A stretch of DNA of 45,483 bases from Acetobacter cibinongensis (GCF_000963925.1 NZ_BAMV01000004.1:1-45483), one strand, 5' to 3'. Positions 33,699 to 42,104 are shown, counted from the first letter of the stretch. The notes: generated from the sequence alone by a model not told the origin. A program made the numbers and translations.

Positions 33699-36179
33699 AT
33701 GGCTCAGATGGAGCGTATGGTGGACAGGACATTTTTCGTTTATCTGGTCAGCTCAACAGCGTTGGCCTTCTCTTTCCCGCTTTTGTCTCCTGTCGCAAAA
33801 GCACAAGGTACGCTTGCCACAAACCAGCAAAGCCAGCCCCAAATACTCGCCGCACACCCCAAGGCGCAGCCGCAACACGCGCAAGAACACGCACCGCGTG
33901 CCCCCACCAAGGCCCAGGCCATTGCTCAGGCCGAAGATGTAAACGTGCAAGGCCGCAGGCAAGCCAACTGGGTTGTGACACCCGTTACCGCAGCAACCAT
34001 TTCTAATTATGTGCCGGGCACAAACGCACTTAAAGCACTGACAACCCTGCCGGGCGTCATGTACAATTCGGGAGACCCGCAGGGACTGAACCTATGGGGT
34101 CAATCCTTCCTCATGCACGGGTTCGACCAAAGCCAGATTGGGATGACTCTGGACGGTATGCCATTGGGGGACCAGCAATGGAGCAACTCCAACGGCCTAA
34201 ACCCTTCGGCCGCCATTTCATCTGAAAACATTACGCGCATGGATGTCTCAGCCTCGGCCGGATCTGAGGGCGCTGCCAGTATCAGTAATCTGGGGGGAAC
34301 AGTTCAATTTGTCTCACGCGATCCATCGCACAAAATGGGGGCTACTGTTAACCAAACCTTTGGCAGCAACTCCATGTTTCACACTTTTGTACGGGCAGAT
34401 AGTGGTGATTTAAACAAGCAAGGCACACGCTTCTGGGTGTCTTATATGCGCAACGACACCGACAAATGGCGCGGTGGCCAAAACCAGTTTATGCAGCAGG
34501 TTAACGCCAAGTTGCTGCACCCTATCGGCCAAAATAGCCGTGTAACTGCGTTCTTTAATTACGCAGATGAGCAAATGCAAAATTACCAAGACTATAATAT
34601 GGATATGTTCCGCCACGGCGGCTACCATATAGATAACCTGCTTGGCACACCCAATGGGTACGAAACCGCGTATCGGTTGGCGCTTGCGCAAAATGGTCGT
34701 CCCGGCGGGGCTGTGCCTGCCGCGTACCAAAAACTCCAAAGCCCCTACACAGCCTCTTTCTATGATGGTGCAGGGAGCCAACGGCAATATTTTGGCGGCG
34801 TTTCCGCTGACCTCGCCTTAACAGACCGTTTACGCTGGAACAGTACATTCTACGGCCATCGCTCATGGGAGGTTGGTACGGTAACAAGCCCTCTTATTGA
34901 ATCAACTAACGGCGCACCGTTTGTAGAGCAGGCAACAATTCCTACCACTCGGCGTTTTGGGCTTACCTCATCCCTCACCTACACCATTGCCCGTAACGAA
35001 ATTAACGGTGGGGTCTGGTACGAAAACACCCACTTTAATGCCGATAAACGCGCTTATGATGAACCCTTGCTTGAAGATGTGCTCAGCGGTGCAGCAAGGC
35101 CGGTTGATGGCTTGCATCTCAACTCCAACTACCGACGTGAATATGAGCAGGTTTTTAACACCAATACGTTTGTTGCTTATTTGCAGGACACCTACCGCCC
35201 AATAGACAGTGTAGCCCTACATTTTGGCTTTAGGTCTGTTCTCAACACCACCCGCGTGGGCCAGCTTGCCAACTGGGAGCCATACACACGCACCACTGCC
35301 ATTGCTGGCGGTGCGGGCTTAACAACAAGCAAGCCCTTTTTGCCTCATATTAGCGGTCAATGGAGCTTTCTACCGGGGCACCAACTCTACTTTGACATTG
35401 CCAATAACGTAAAAGTACTGCCCGTATCTGGCTACAATAGCGGTGCTTCACCTTTTGCCACAACTCAGGCAGCGTTCGATGCGTCCCGTAACAGCATTAC
35501 CTCTGAAACAGACTGGAACTATGCCTTAGGCTACCGATACCACTCCCGTATTCTTGATGGCAACGTTTATGCCTACCACACCGATTTTTCTAACAGGCTG
35601 CAAAAAATTTCCAGCGGCAGCCCCAACAACCCTTATACCGTTATCAGCAATGTTGGCAGTGTTGCCATGAACGGTGTTGATGCCGGTCTGGTATTGCGCC
35701 CACTCAAAGGTCTGCAAATAGGCAGTAGCGTTAGCTATAATCATGCCACTTATTCAGACAACGTAACCCAAACCACAACTGGCGGCGTAGTCACTTATGG
35801 TATCAAGGGTAAGCAGGTCGTTGCCTACCCCCGCTTCATGTATAAAGGCCAGATCTCCTACAGATGGCATAATGCCGAAGCCCACGCCGATACACAGTTT
35901 ATCGGGCAGCGAAATCTCAGCTATACTGGCGATGAAAAAGTACCCTCTTATTGGCTGACCAATGCTGGCGTGCGCTATGACCTTACTAGCGTGATTGGTC
36001 ATACATCAGGCACTTCAGCTTTCAAACGGGTTAGTCTGGACTTTAACGTCTATAACATCACCAATCAGCATTATATTTCCACAATGGGCCAAAACGGCTT
36101 TCCCATGGCGGGTGATTACCAGTCTGTGGTGCTGGGAGCACCACGCCAATATTTCGGATCCATTCAGGTAGACTTCTAA
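33699..36179 (+). CDS. TonB-dependent outer-membrane receptor of the organosulfur cluster
   Basis: An 826-residue outer-membrane receptor that imports a substrate using TonB energy. A Sec signal peptide (hydrophobic FFVYLVSSTALAFSFPLL, probable cut after VAKAQ) precedes a Gln/His/Pro-rich spacer and a DVNVQGRR segment like a TonB box. The plug spans about 90-215 (ALKALTTLPGVMYNSGD, SFLMHGFDQSQIGMTLDGMPLGDQ, LGGTVQFVSRD). The beta-barrel follows and ends GSIQVDF with the terminal Phe. Starts at 33699, 33708 or 33717 are possible; GGAG sits 4 bases before the last. It is divergent from the SfnB gene with 274 bp between, so uptake of a sulfonate, sulfate ester or sulfone is likely. A siderophore receptor is the alternative. 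Confidence 0.87.
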   Translation: MAQMERMVDRTFFVYLVSSTALAFSFPLLSPVAKAQGTLATNQQSQPQILAAHPKAQPQHAQEHAPRAPTKAQAIAQAEDVNVQGRRQANWVVTPVTAATISNYVPGTNALKALTTLPGVMYNSGDPQGLNLWGQSFLMHGFDQSQIGMTLDGMPLGDQQWSNSNGLNPSAAISSENITRMDVSASAGSEGAASISNLGGTVQFVSRDPSHKMGATVNQTFGSNSMFHTFVRADSGDLNKQGTRFWVSYMRNDTDKWRGGQNQFMQQVNAKLLHPIGQNSRVTAFFNYADEQMQNYQDYNMDMFRHGGYHIDNLLGTPNGYETAYRLALAQNGRPGGAVPAAYQKLQSPYTASFYDGAGSQRQYFGGVSADLALTDRLRWNSTFYGHRSWEVGTVTSPLIESTNGAPFVEQATIPTTRRFGLTSSLTYTIARNEINGGVWYENTHFNADKRAYDEPLLEDVLSGAARPVDGLHLNSNYRREYEQVFNTNTFVAYLQDTYRPIDSVALHFGFRSVLNTTRVGQLANWEPYTRTTAIAGGAGLTTSKPFLPHISGQWSFLPGHQLYFDIANNVKVLPVSGYNSGASPFATTQAAFDASRNSITSETDWNYALGYRYHSRILDGNVYAYHTDFSNRLQKISSGSPNNPYTVISNVGSVAMNGVDAGLVLRPLKGLQIGSSVSYNHATYSDNVTQTTTGGVVTYGIKGKQVVAYPRFMYKGQISYRWHNAEAHADTQFIGQRNLSYTGDEKVPSYWLTNAGVRYDLTSVIGHTSGTSAFKRVSLDFNVYNITNQHYISTMGQNGFPMAGDYQSVVLGAPRQYFGSIQVDF

Positions 36180-36331
36180 TGTCACGTGCAAACACAGCAC
36201 CAACGCACGCATCTCCTGACCACGTAGCCCTCGGTTTTTGCGAGGGCACATCACGCCTGCCAAGTGGCTTTACGCTTATTGCCACAGGCGCTCCAACACT
36301 CCGGTTATTATGCTGGCAATCAGGAGACTGA
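36179..36331 (+). CDS. Possible 50-residue ORF overlapping the receptor stop
   Basis: The ATG overlaps the receptor TAA by one base (TAATG) and the frame runs 50 codons: MSRANTAPTHASPDHVALGF and so on, ending WQSGD. The arrangement suggests translational coupling, but there is no recognisable domain, and a terminator-like hairpin (36227-36247) lies inside it. It may be the start of a truncated gene once cotranscribed with the receptor, or chance. Confidence 0.25.
   Translation: MSRANTAPTHASPDHVALGFCEGTSRLPSGFTLIATGAPTLRLLCWQSGD
36227..36247. terminator. Hairpin downstream of the TonB receptor gene
   Basis: GCCCTCG and CGAGGGC (7 bp) flank the loop GTTTTTG, 48 bases after the receptor stop. 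No T-run follows. It may slow or end transcription; position is the main argument. Confidence 0.4.
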
Positions 36332-36490
36332 GATAAGGGCATGACGCCAGTTATTTCTGTATTGGGCTTTATATAGGAAAGCCTGATGTCACCTGCTTTC
36401 ACGCCCCTTGCAGTCTTTGTCAGCCATATCTTCATCTTCGGCCTCATGGGCGACTATGGCGATAGTAGAGGTATTGCCAAAACACCATAC
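36332..36490. other. Intergenic spacer, receptor to LysR
   Basis: Nothing recognisable beyond the tail of the LysR transcript. Overlapping minus-strand frames here have no family similarity. Confidence 0.4.
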
Positions 36491-37414
36491 TTACGAGACC
36501 TGAACGCGCTTCTCTTTTATGCAGGATTGTGGGGCCGGAGCTTTCATGACGCTTTCTACAAAATCTGCGAACTGACGGGCTTTGGCTGTCATCATTCGCC
36601 CTGCGGGAAAGACCGCCCACAGGTCAATCGAAGGCAAAGACCATGCTTCAAGAACACGCACAACGGCACCATTCTCAAGTTCTGGTGCAAACATCCAGTC
36701 AGACGCAATTGTCAGGCCCATATCTGCCAGCACAGCCGCCCGCAGACCTTCAGCTGCACTCACCCTAAGCCGCCCGCTCACCGAGACGGACACAGCGGCA
36801 CCATCCCTCAGGAAGGACCATACACTCGGTAACTGGCTGTAAATAATCGCCTCATGCTGCGCCAGATCCGCGGGCGAGCGCAGTACGCCAGCGCTCGTGA
36901 GGTAAGTAGGCGTCGCAAGGACCGACCGTCCGCCCGTTGCAATTTTTCGGGCTACGGCAGTTGAATCTGCAAGCGTTCCCATCCTCAGGGAAACATCCAC
37001 CCCTTCTGCCACAAGGTCGATCATTCGGTCATCAAGGATGATCTCGACGGTGAGCTGCGGATGCTCCGCCAGAAAACGGGGCAGTTCTGGAATGATGTGC
37101 AAGCGTGCGAATGTTGTGGCGGCGGAAACACGTAAGCGGCCTGACAGACCCGCCCGCGCCCCCTTAGCCGCAAGTTCGGCTTCATCAGCCTCCTGAATGG
37201 CGTTTCGTGCCCGTTCGTAGAAGTTCTGCCCTGCCTCGGTGGGTGTCAGGCCGTGAGTGGATCGGATGAGCAGGCTGACCTGAAGGTGTGCTTCAAGCTG
37301 CGCAATGCTCTTGGACACAGCCGGTTGCCCCACGCCAAGCTGCCGTGCGGCTGCCGAGAATGATCCTGTGTCCACCACACGAATGAACGTAGCCATTGCC
37401 TGATAACGGTCCAT
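36491..37414 (-). CDS. LysR-family transcriptional regulator
   Basis: A 307-residue LysR regulator. The winged helix-turn-helix is at about residues 1-60: MDRYQAMATFIRVVDTGSFS, AAARQLGVGQPAVSKSIAQLE and LIRSTHGLTPTEAG. The co-inducer domain begins at GRLRVSAATTFARLHIIPEL and includes DLVAEGVDVSLRMG. GGGGGAA lies 5 bases before the ATG at 37414. It is divergent from the GST/old-yellow-enzyme operon with 114 bp to the first small ORF, the standard arrangement for a LysR activator of that operon. This subgroup (AaeR/DsdC-like CrgA type) often controls quinone or aldehyde detoxification genes. Confidence 0.92.
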   Translation of the reverse strand: MDRYQAMATFIRVVDTGSFSAAARQLGVGQPAVSKSIAQLEAHLQVSLLIRSTHGLTPTEAGQNFYERARNAIQEADEAELAAKGARAGLSGRLRVSAATTFARLHIIPELPRFLAEHPQLTVEIILDDRMIDLVAEGVDVSLRMGTLADSTAVARKIATGGRSVLATPTYLTSAGVLRSPADLAQHEAIIYSQLPSVWSFLRDGAAVSVSVSGRLRVSAAEGLRAAVLADMGLTIASDWMFAPELENGAVVRVLEAWSLPSIDLWAVFPAGRMMTAKARQFADFVESVMKAPAPQSCIKEKRVQVS

Positions 37415-37493
37415 GATATTCCCCCAGAGAATGACCTTTATCACCTCAAGCGCTCTGCCCTGTCGAGCATGGAAGAGGCATCTTTTGTGCATC

Positions 37494-37514
37494 AACCCGG
37501 ACACGCCGGGTTTT
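37494..37514 (+). promoter_or_regulatory. Attenuator-like hairpin before the small ORF and GST operon
   Basis: AACCCGG (37494-37500) pairs with CCGGGTT (37506-37512) around ACACG, and TT follows (TTTT at 37511-37514). The AAGGAG ribosome-binding site begins one base later. The hairpin could stop transcription early or limit ribosome access. Confidence 0.45.
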
Positions 37515-37528
37515 GAAGGAGCCCAAAA

Positions 37529-37690
37529 ATGCTCGGTTCATTCCTACGCGCTACGTCTGGGCCAGTCGTCACAGACAGTCTTCTGGTTTTTCATCTGACA
37601 GGCAGCCTGTTGCATGTTGCCTCTACCCTTCTGGGTTATGTCATGTCCGGCCGGTCCTCCACAAAACAGGGGGAGCTTGCCGATGCTTGA
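37529..37690 (+). CDS. Small 53-residue protein, coupled to the GST gene
   Basis: A short ORF with an excellent ribosome-binding site: AAGGAG (37516-37521), 7 bases before ATG. It encodes a 53-residue peptide beginning MLGSFLRATSGPVVTDSLLV, with a hydrophobic centre (LTGSLLHVASTLLGYVM) and a polar tail STKQGELADA. The stop overlaps the GST start by 8 bp, so the two are likely translationally coupled, and the GST ribosome-binding site (GGGGGAG) lies inside it. No family is recognised. It may be a membrane miniprotein or a leader peptide controlling the operon. It lies between the divergent LysR gene and GST, behind a hairpin. Confidence 0.5.
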   Translation: MLGSFLRATSGPVVTDSLLVFHLTGSLLHVASTLLGYVMSGRSSTKQGELADA

Positions 37691-38318
37691 GGTCTATGCT
37701 TTTGCCACGCCCAACAGCGTCAAGGTGACAATTGCGCTGGAAGAGCTTGCTCTTCCTTACACGCTTCATGGTGTAAACGTCCGTAAGGGGGAACAAAAGG
37801 CCCCGCAATTTCTGGCCCTGAACCCTAACGGCAAGGTGCCGGTTCTCACGGAAACGGATGAGACAGGGCAGACATTTGTACTCACGGAATCCGCCGCTAT
37901 TCTTGTTTTTCTTGCCGAAAAAACAGGACGGCTTCTTCCTGCTCACGGTGAAGCCCGTGCAAAGGTTGTTGAGCAGCTTTTCTTTCATGCCTCCGGTCTT
38001 AGCCCAGCATTTGGTCAATCCGGCTTCTTTCAGAGGTTTGCCGCAAAGCCGGAACCGATAGCACTCGAGCGTTTCGCGACCGAGGCAAGCCGCACGCTTC
38101 GTGTTCTCGACGCAGTTCTGGCGAAAAACAAGTTTGCGGCTGGGGACGAATTCACAATTGCCGATATCGCCCATTTCGGCTGGCTGTGGCGCCGCAGCTT
38201 CCCCAACCTCACGCTTGAGGACACGCCACATGTCGCCCGTTGGTATGCCGACATGGAAAGACGAGCCGCGGTACAAAGAGGCATTGCCCGTATCGAAGCC
38301 CTTGTTACCCAAGACTAA
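37683..38318 (+). CDS. Glutathione S-transferase
   Basis: A 211-residue cytoplasmic GST that conjugates glutathione to electrophiles. The thioredoxin-like N-terminal domain has YAFATPNSVKVTIALEEL with Ser in place of a catalytic Cys, NPNGKVPVL (the cis-Pro region) and the glutathione-binding LTESAAILVFLAEKTGRLLP. The helical C-terminal domain has FTIADIAHFGWLWR, carrying the conserved N-capping Asp. The start at 37683 follows GGGGGAG by 8 bases. The frame is open upstream to 37614, but that part overlaps the small ORF and lacks family similarity. It is an early gene of a GST-OYE-peroxiredoxin-GST-YghU operon. Confidence 0.92.
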   Translation: MLEVYAFATPNSVKVTIALEELALPYTLHGVNVRKGEQKAPQFLALNPNGKVPVLTETDETGQTFVLTESAAILVFLAEKTGRLLPAHGEARAKVVEQLFFHASGLSPAFGQSGFFQRFAAKPEPIALERFATEASRTLRVLDAVLAKNKFAAGDEFTIADIAHFGWLWRRSFPNLTLEDTPHVARWYADMERRAAVQRGIARIEALVTQD

Positions 38319-38343
38319 GACAGACCTTTTCAAGGAAAAAATC

Positions 38344-39438
38344 ATGTCCAAGCTATTCACACCCTTCACGGCAGGTGCGTTGTCGCTCGCGCATCGTGTC
38401 GTCATGGCACCGCTGACACGTCTACGCGCTGACCCTGGCGATAAAGCGAGCGCTCTGATGCGCGACTATTATACCCAGAGAACATCGCAAGGCGGCCTCA
38501 TTATATCAGAAGCAACGCCAGTAGCCCGGGAAGGCTATGGTTATGCGGGGGCGCCCGGCATTTACGAAGATGCTCAGATTGAAGGATGGCGCGCTGTTAC
38601 CGAGGCCGTTCACGCACGCGGAGGCAAAATCGTCATGCAGCTCTGGCATGTTGGGCGGCAGTCCCATCCTGAGCTCCAGCCAGGTGGCAAAGCTCCTGTC
38701 GCGCCGTCCGCCATTCAGGCCGAAGGGGATGCCTACACACCTAATGGACCTCGACCGTTTTCTATGCCGCGTGCGTTGGAACGTCATGAAATTCCCGCTG
38801 TGATCGACCAATTCCGCCAAGGTGCCGCTCGCGCCAAAGCTGCGGGGTTCGATGGCGTGGAAATCCATGGTGCGAATGGCTACCTTCCAGACCAGTTCCT
38901 GCAGGATGGCACCAATCATCGCACTGATGAGTATGGCGGCCCAATCGAGAACCGTGCTCGTTTTTTATTGGAAATTACGCAGGCCGCCATTGAAGTATGG
39001 GGGGCGGATCGGGTTGGTGTCCGGATCAGCCCAAGTGGCACTTATGGCTCCATGTCAGACAGTAACCCGCAAGAGACCTTTGGATATATCGCAGAAAAAC
39101 TGAGCGTACTGGGGATTGCTTATCTGCATATTGTCGAACCCCGCATCAAGGGAACGGAATTAATCTCGGACTCAAAACCTGTGGCAGCACAGCAACTGCG
39201 CCAGCATTTCCATGGCACCCTCCTAGCCGCTGGCGGCTTCACTGGTGAGAGCGCAGAAGCCATCCTTCAGGCTGGCGATGCTGACGCTGTGGCATTCGGC
39301 CGATTTTTCATCAGTAATCCCGACCTACCTGAACGCCTGCGCCACACTCTACCACTCACTGAGTATGACCGCACGACCTTCTATGGCGGCGGGACACACG
39401 GATACACCGATTATCCCAAAGCCCAGTCCTCCGACTGA
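38344..39438 (+). CDS. nemA: Old yellow enzyme, NADPH/FMN alkene reductase (NemA-like)
   Basis: A 364-residue FMN enzyme reducing activated C=C bonds and nitro groups of electrophiles such as quinones, enals and N-ethylmaleimide. Seen are HRVVMAPLTRLRA, GGLIISEATPVAREGYGY, IVMQLWHVGRQSHP (FMN contact), FDGVEIHGANGYLPDQFLQDGTNHRTDEYGG-type segment with the substrate-binding His-Asn pattern shifted as in classical OYEs, GVRISPSGTY and LLAAGGFTGESA, ending AFGRFFISNPDLPERL. AAGGAA precedes the 38344 ATG by 8 bases. It is 25 bases after the GST gene and fits a detoxification operon. Many relatives are annotated nemA; the exact substrate is not known. Confidence 0.92.
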   Translation: MSKLFTPFTAGALSLAHRVVMAPLTRLRADPGDKASALMRDYYTQRTSQGGLIISEATPVAREGYGYAGAPGIYEDAQIEGWRAVTEAVHARGGKIVMQLWHVGRQSHPELQPGGKAPVAPSAIQAEGDAYTPNGPRPFSMPRALERHEIPAVIDQFRQGAARAKAAGFDGVEIHGANGYLPDQFLQDGTNHRTDEYGGPIENRARFLLEITQAAIEVWGADRVGVRISPSGTYGSMSDSNPQETFGYIAEKLSVLGIAYLHIVEPRIKGTELISDSKPVAAQQLRQHFHGTLLAAGGFTGESAEAILQAGDADAVAFGRFFISNPDLPERLRHTLPLTEYDRTTFYGGGTHGYTDYPKAQSSD

Positions 39439-39541
39439 TCACTATTCCGGCGGGGAATGACCAATAGTCCTCCCTGCCCTCATCCATCAAAAAACCAGCG
39501 GCCCTATGGTTGGGCATCACCTCAGTTCAAAGGAAATACTC

Positions 39542-40219
39542 ATGTCCCTTCAAACAAAACTCGACGCGTTCAAGGCTGATTTTGAAGCAGGAAAGCCGCC
39601 TTACAATGTTCCCTCATCTGTCATTGACGTCATGCACCGCGCGACCGCTGAACTGGTAGCCTCCGGTGCAGCGGAGAGCACTCTCAAAGCTGGAGAGAAA
39701 GCCCCTATCTTCACGCTGAACGATTCCGACGGCAATCCGGTATCCTCCACTCATCTGTTAGCAGAAGGCCCTCTGGTCATAAGCTTCTATCGTGGTGTGT
39801 GGTGCCCTTACTGCAATATGGAACTTCAGGCGCTGGAAGCTGCTCTTCCGTCTTTCCGCCAACTGGGCGCAAACCTCATTGCCATCTCCCCGCAGACGGC
39901 TGTGAACAGTCGCAAGTCTGTTCGTCAGAACCAGCTCGATTTCCCAATCCTGTCAGATGCGCACAATGATGTTGCCGCAGCGTTTGGTTTGCGGTTCGCT
40001 CTGCCGGACTACCTCATAGACCTCTACACCACCCTCAAAAATGATCTTCCCTCCTTCAATGGTGATGAGAGCTGGACACTCCCAATGCCAGGCCGGTTCG
40101 TGATCGGGCAGGACGGTGTAATTCTGTATGCTGAGGTCAATCCCGACTACACACGCCGCCCAGAACCGGAAGACATGCTGCCTGCAATTCGGAAAGCAGC
40201 ACAGCCTTACGCACAGTAA
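39542..40219 (+). CDS. AhpC/TSA-type peroxiredoxin-like protein
   Basis: A 225-residue thioredoxin-fold peroxiredoxin-like protein. The redox site is SFYRGVWCPYCNMELQAL, a CxxC pair at about residues 87-90, preceded by KAGEKAPIFTLNDSDGNPV and followed by LIAISPQT and FPILSDAHNDVAAAFGLRF. This subgroup (peroxiredoxin-like family, alkyl-hydroperoxide type) reduces peroxides or disulfides, though its partner is unknown. AAAGGAAA lies 7 bases before the ATG at 39542. The gene is separated by 103 bp from OYE and belongs to the same electrophile-response block. Confidence 0.9.
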   Translation: MSLQTKLDAFKADFEAGKPPYNVPSSVIDVMHRATAELVASGAAESTLKAGEKAPIFTLNDSDGNPVSSTHLLAEGPLVISFYRGVWCPYCNMELQALEAALPSFRQLGANLIAISPQTAVNSRKSVRQNQLDFPILSDAHNDVAAAFGLRFALPDYLIDLYTTLKNDLPSFNGDESWTLPMPGRFVIGQDGVILYAEVNPDYTRRPEPEDMLPAIRKAAQPYAQ

Positions 40220-40330
40220 CCATTAGCATTGTGATATGCGGGTACGACCCTGTGGGTTTATTGGTTTAGGGTCTGCCCCGTCACGCGCAGGCAACAGCTA
40301 TTGCAGCTCCGAACCTGAGGAACGTGGAAT

Positions 40331-41050
40331 ATGCTCCATTTCTACTATGGTCCTGGCCCGAACCCGATAAAAATTGCGCTGTTTCTGGCGGAAACCGGAG
40401 TGCCTTTTGAGGCTATACCAGTGGACACCTATCGTGGCGCTCAGCATGATACTGCATTCAGAAGCATTAACCCCAACGGCAAGGTGCCCGCTCTTGTGGA
40501 TACTGACAGCCCGCGGGGCACTCCTGCAACCCTCTTCGATTCCACAGCCATCCTCCTTTATCTCTCCGAAAAAACCGGGCAATTTCTCGGAGAGGCACAA
40601 GATCGCCCTCAACTTCTCTCGTGGCTGATGTTCATTGCAACCGGTCTTGGTCCGTTCTCAGGGCAGGCTGTGCATTTTCAGCACGCGGCCCCCGAGGGTC
40701 TGGAGTATGCGGTCAACCGATATCGGCGTGAAGCAGAGCGGCATTATCAGGTGTTGAACGACCATCTGGAAGGCCGATCTTTCATTGTTGGTGATCATTA
40801 TACGATTGCCGATATGTCCGCATGGGGGTGGCTGGACCGTGCGGCACGCGTGCTGAAAGAGGAAGACAAGCCGCTTCACTGCTGGCCCAATCTTACCCGC
40901 TTTATGACCATGATGAACGCGCGTCCCGCCGTTGAGCAAGCCCGTGCCATTATGAACAGACACAGTTTCAAGACCGTAATGGACGAAGACGCGCGTGAGG
41001 CTATGTTTCCCACCAGCTTTACCTCAGCGTCACAAGGAACAATGTCATGA
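40331..41050 (+). CDS. Glutathione S-transferase (YfcG/Ure2p-like)
   Basis: A 239-residue GST. It has an N-terminal thioredoxin fold (YYGPGPNPIKIALFLAETGV, NPNGKVPALVDTD, FDSTAILLYLSEKTGQFL) and a C-terminal helical domain (YTIADMSAWGWLDRA). GGAACGTGGAA precedes the ATG. The arrangement FDSTAILLYL with Pro-Asn near residue 10 suggests the Nu/YfcG type, whose members act as disulfide-bond reductases, but this is tentative. It overlaps the following YghU-like gene by 4 bases (ATGA), so the two are coupled. It is 111 bp after the peroxiredoxin gene. Confidence 0.9.
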   Translation: MLHFYYGPGPNPIKIALFLAETGVPFEAIPVDTYRGAQHDTAFRSINPNGKVPALVDTDSPRGTPATLFDSTAILLYLSEKTGQFLGEAQDRPQLLSWLMFIATGLGPFSGQAVHFQHAAPEGLEYAVNRYRREAERHYQVLNDHLEGRSFIVGDHYTIADMSAWGWLDRAARVLKEEDKPLHCWPNLTRFMTMMNARPAVEQARAIMNRHSFKTVMDEDAREAMFPTSFTSASQGTMS

Positions 41051-41925
41051 ACGCACCCTCTGATTATATCCCGCCAAAAGTGTGGACATGGACAGCACCT
41101 AACGGCGGCAAGTTTGCCAACACAAACCGGCCAACAGCCGGCGCCACGCACGAGCAAGCCCTCCCTGTGGGTCAACACCCGCTCCAGCTCTATTCTTTGG
41201 GCACACCCAATGGTGTGAAAGTCACCATTCTGCTGGAAGAACTGCTTGCTGCTGGTCACGCGGAAGCCGAATACGATGCGTGGCTTATCCGTATTGGTGA
41301 AGGCGACCAGTTTGGTTCGGGCTTTACTGAGATCAATCCAAATTCTAAAATTCCCGCTCTTGTTGATCATAGCGGCGAAAAACCTTTGGCCGTTTTTGAA
41401 TCAGGTTCAATCCTGCTGTATCTGGCAGAAAAATTCGGTGCTTTTATACCGAAGGATAGTGCCCACCGGACAGCCTGCCTGAACTGGCTCTTCTGGCAGG
41501 TTGGCAGTGCACCTTATATTGGGGGTGGTTTTGGGCACTTCTATGCTTATGCACCGGAAAAAATTGAATATGCAATCAACCGTTTTTCCATGGAAGCTAA
41601 ACGACAGCTTGATGTGCTTGATCGACGTCTGGCTGAAAGCGCTTTCATAGCAGGGCCGAACTACACGATTGCCGATATGGCCATTTTTCCGTGGTATGGT
41701 GGCCTGGTAGAGGGGTGGCTTTATAATGACGCCGCCACATTCCTGAGCGTACAAGATTATCCTCTCCTCAAGACATGGGCTGACCGCCTTCTGGAACGGC
41801 CAGCCGTTCAACGCGGCCGTATGGTGAACAGAACGTCAGGTGACCTTTCAAGCCAACTCCATGAACGTCACGATGCTTCTGACTTCGAGGCAAAAACGCA
41901 AGATCGTCTTACCCAAAAACCTTAA
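41047..41925 (+). CDS. yghU: YghU-type glutathione-dependent disulfide-bond oxidoreductase
   Basis: A 292-residue GST-superfamily protein of the Nu class. The long N-terminal extension PSDYIPPKVWTW and FANTNRPTAGATHEQALPVG is the YghU signature. LYSLGTPNGVKVTILLEEL, FTEINPNSKIPAL, FESGSILLYLAEKFG and YTIADMAIFPWYGGLV follow. YghU binds two glutathiones and reduces disulfides and organic hydroperoxides. Overlap of ATGA with the upstream GST shows an operon. A hairpin at 41941-41965 follows the stop. This is the last gene of the electrophile-response operon. Confidence 0.93.
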   Translation: MNAPSDYIPPKVWTWTAPNGGKFANTNRPTAGATHEQALPVGQHPLQLYSLGTPNGVKVTILLEELLAAGHAEAEYDAWLIRIGEGDQFGSGFTEINPNSKIPALVDHSGEKPLAVFESGSILLYLAEKFGAFIPKDSAHRTACLNWLFWQVGSAPYIGGGFGHFYAYAPEKIEYAINRFSMEAKRQLDVLDRRLAESAFIAGPNYTIADMAIFPWYGGLVEGWLYNDAATFLSVQDYPLLKTWADRLLERPAVQRGRMVNRTSGDLSSQLHERHDASDFEAKTQDRLTQKP

Positions 41926-41940
41926 GCTCCCACTGTCCAG

Positions 41941-41965
41941 TTTCCGGATCTTAATGCTCCGGAAA
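41941..41965 (+). terminator. Hairpin ending the GST/OYE operon
   Basis: TTTCCGGA and TCCGGAAA (8 bp perfect) flank a 9-base loop, 15 bases after the YghU stop. The T-run is missing, so it is a likely but imperfect terminator. Confidence 0.55.
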
Positions 41966-42104
41966 TCGGATAGAAGTGGCATAGGCTTTGTAAAGACGTT
42001 TTTCTCTGATTTAACATGCAGCGAGCAAGCCCCTCGTCTGCACGTTTAAGATGTTGCCAGACCTTTCGCGCGCCAAAGCAAGAAGGCCGTTCAGTAAGCC
42101 TGAT
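41966..42104. other. Spacer between GST operon and the insertion element
   Basis: No gene or site is recognised. It ends at the left inverted repeat of the IS remnant. Confidence 0.4.
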
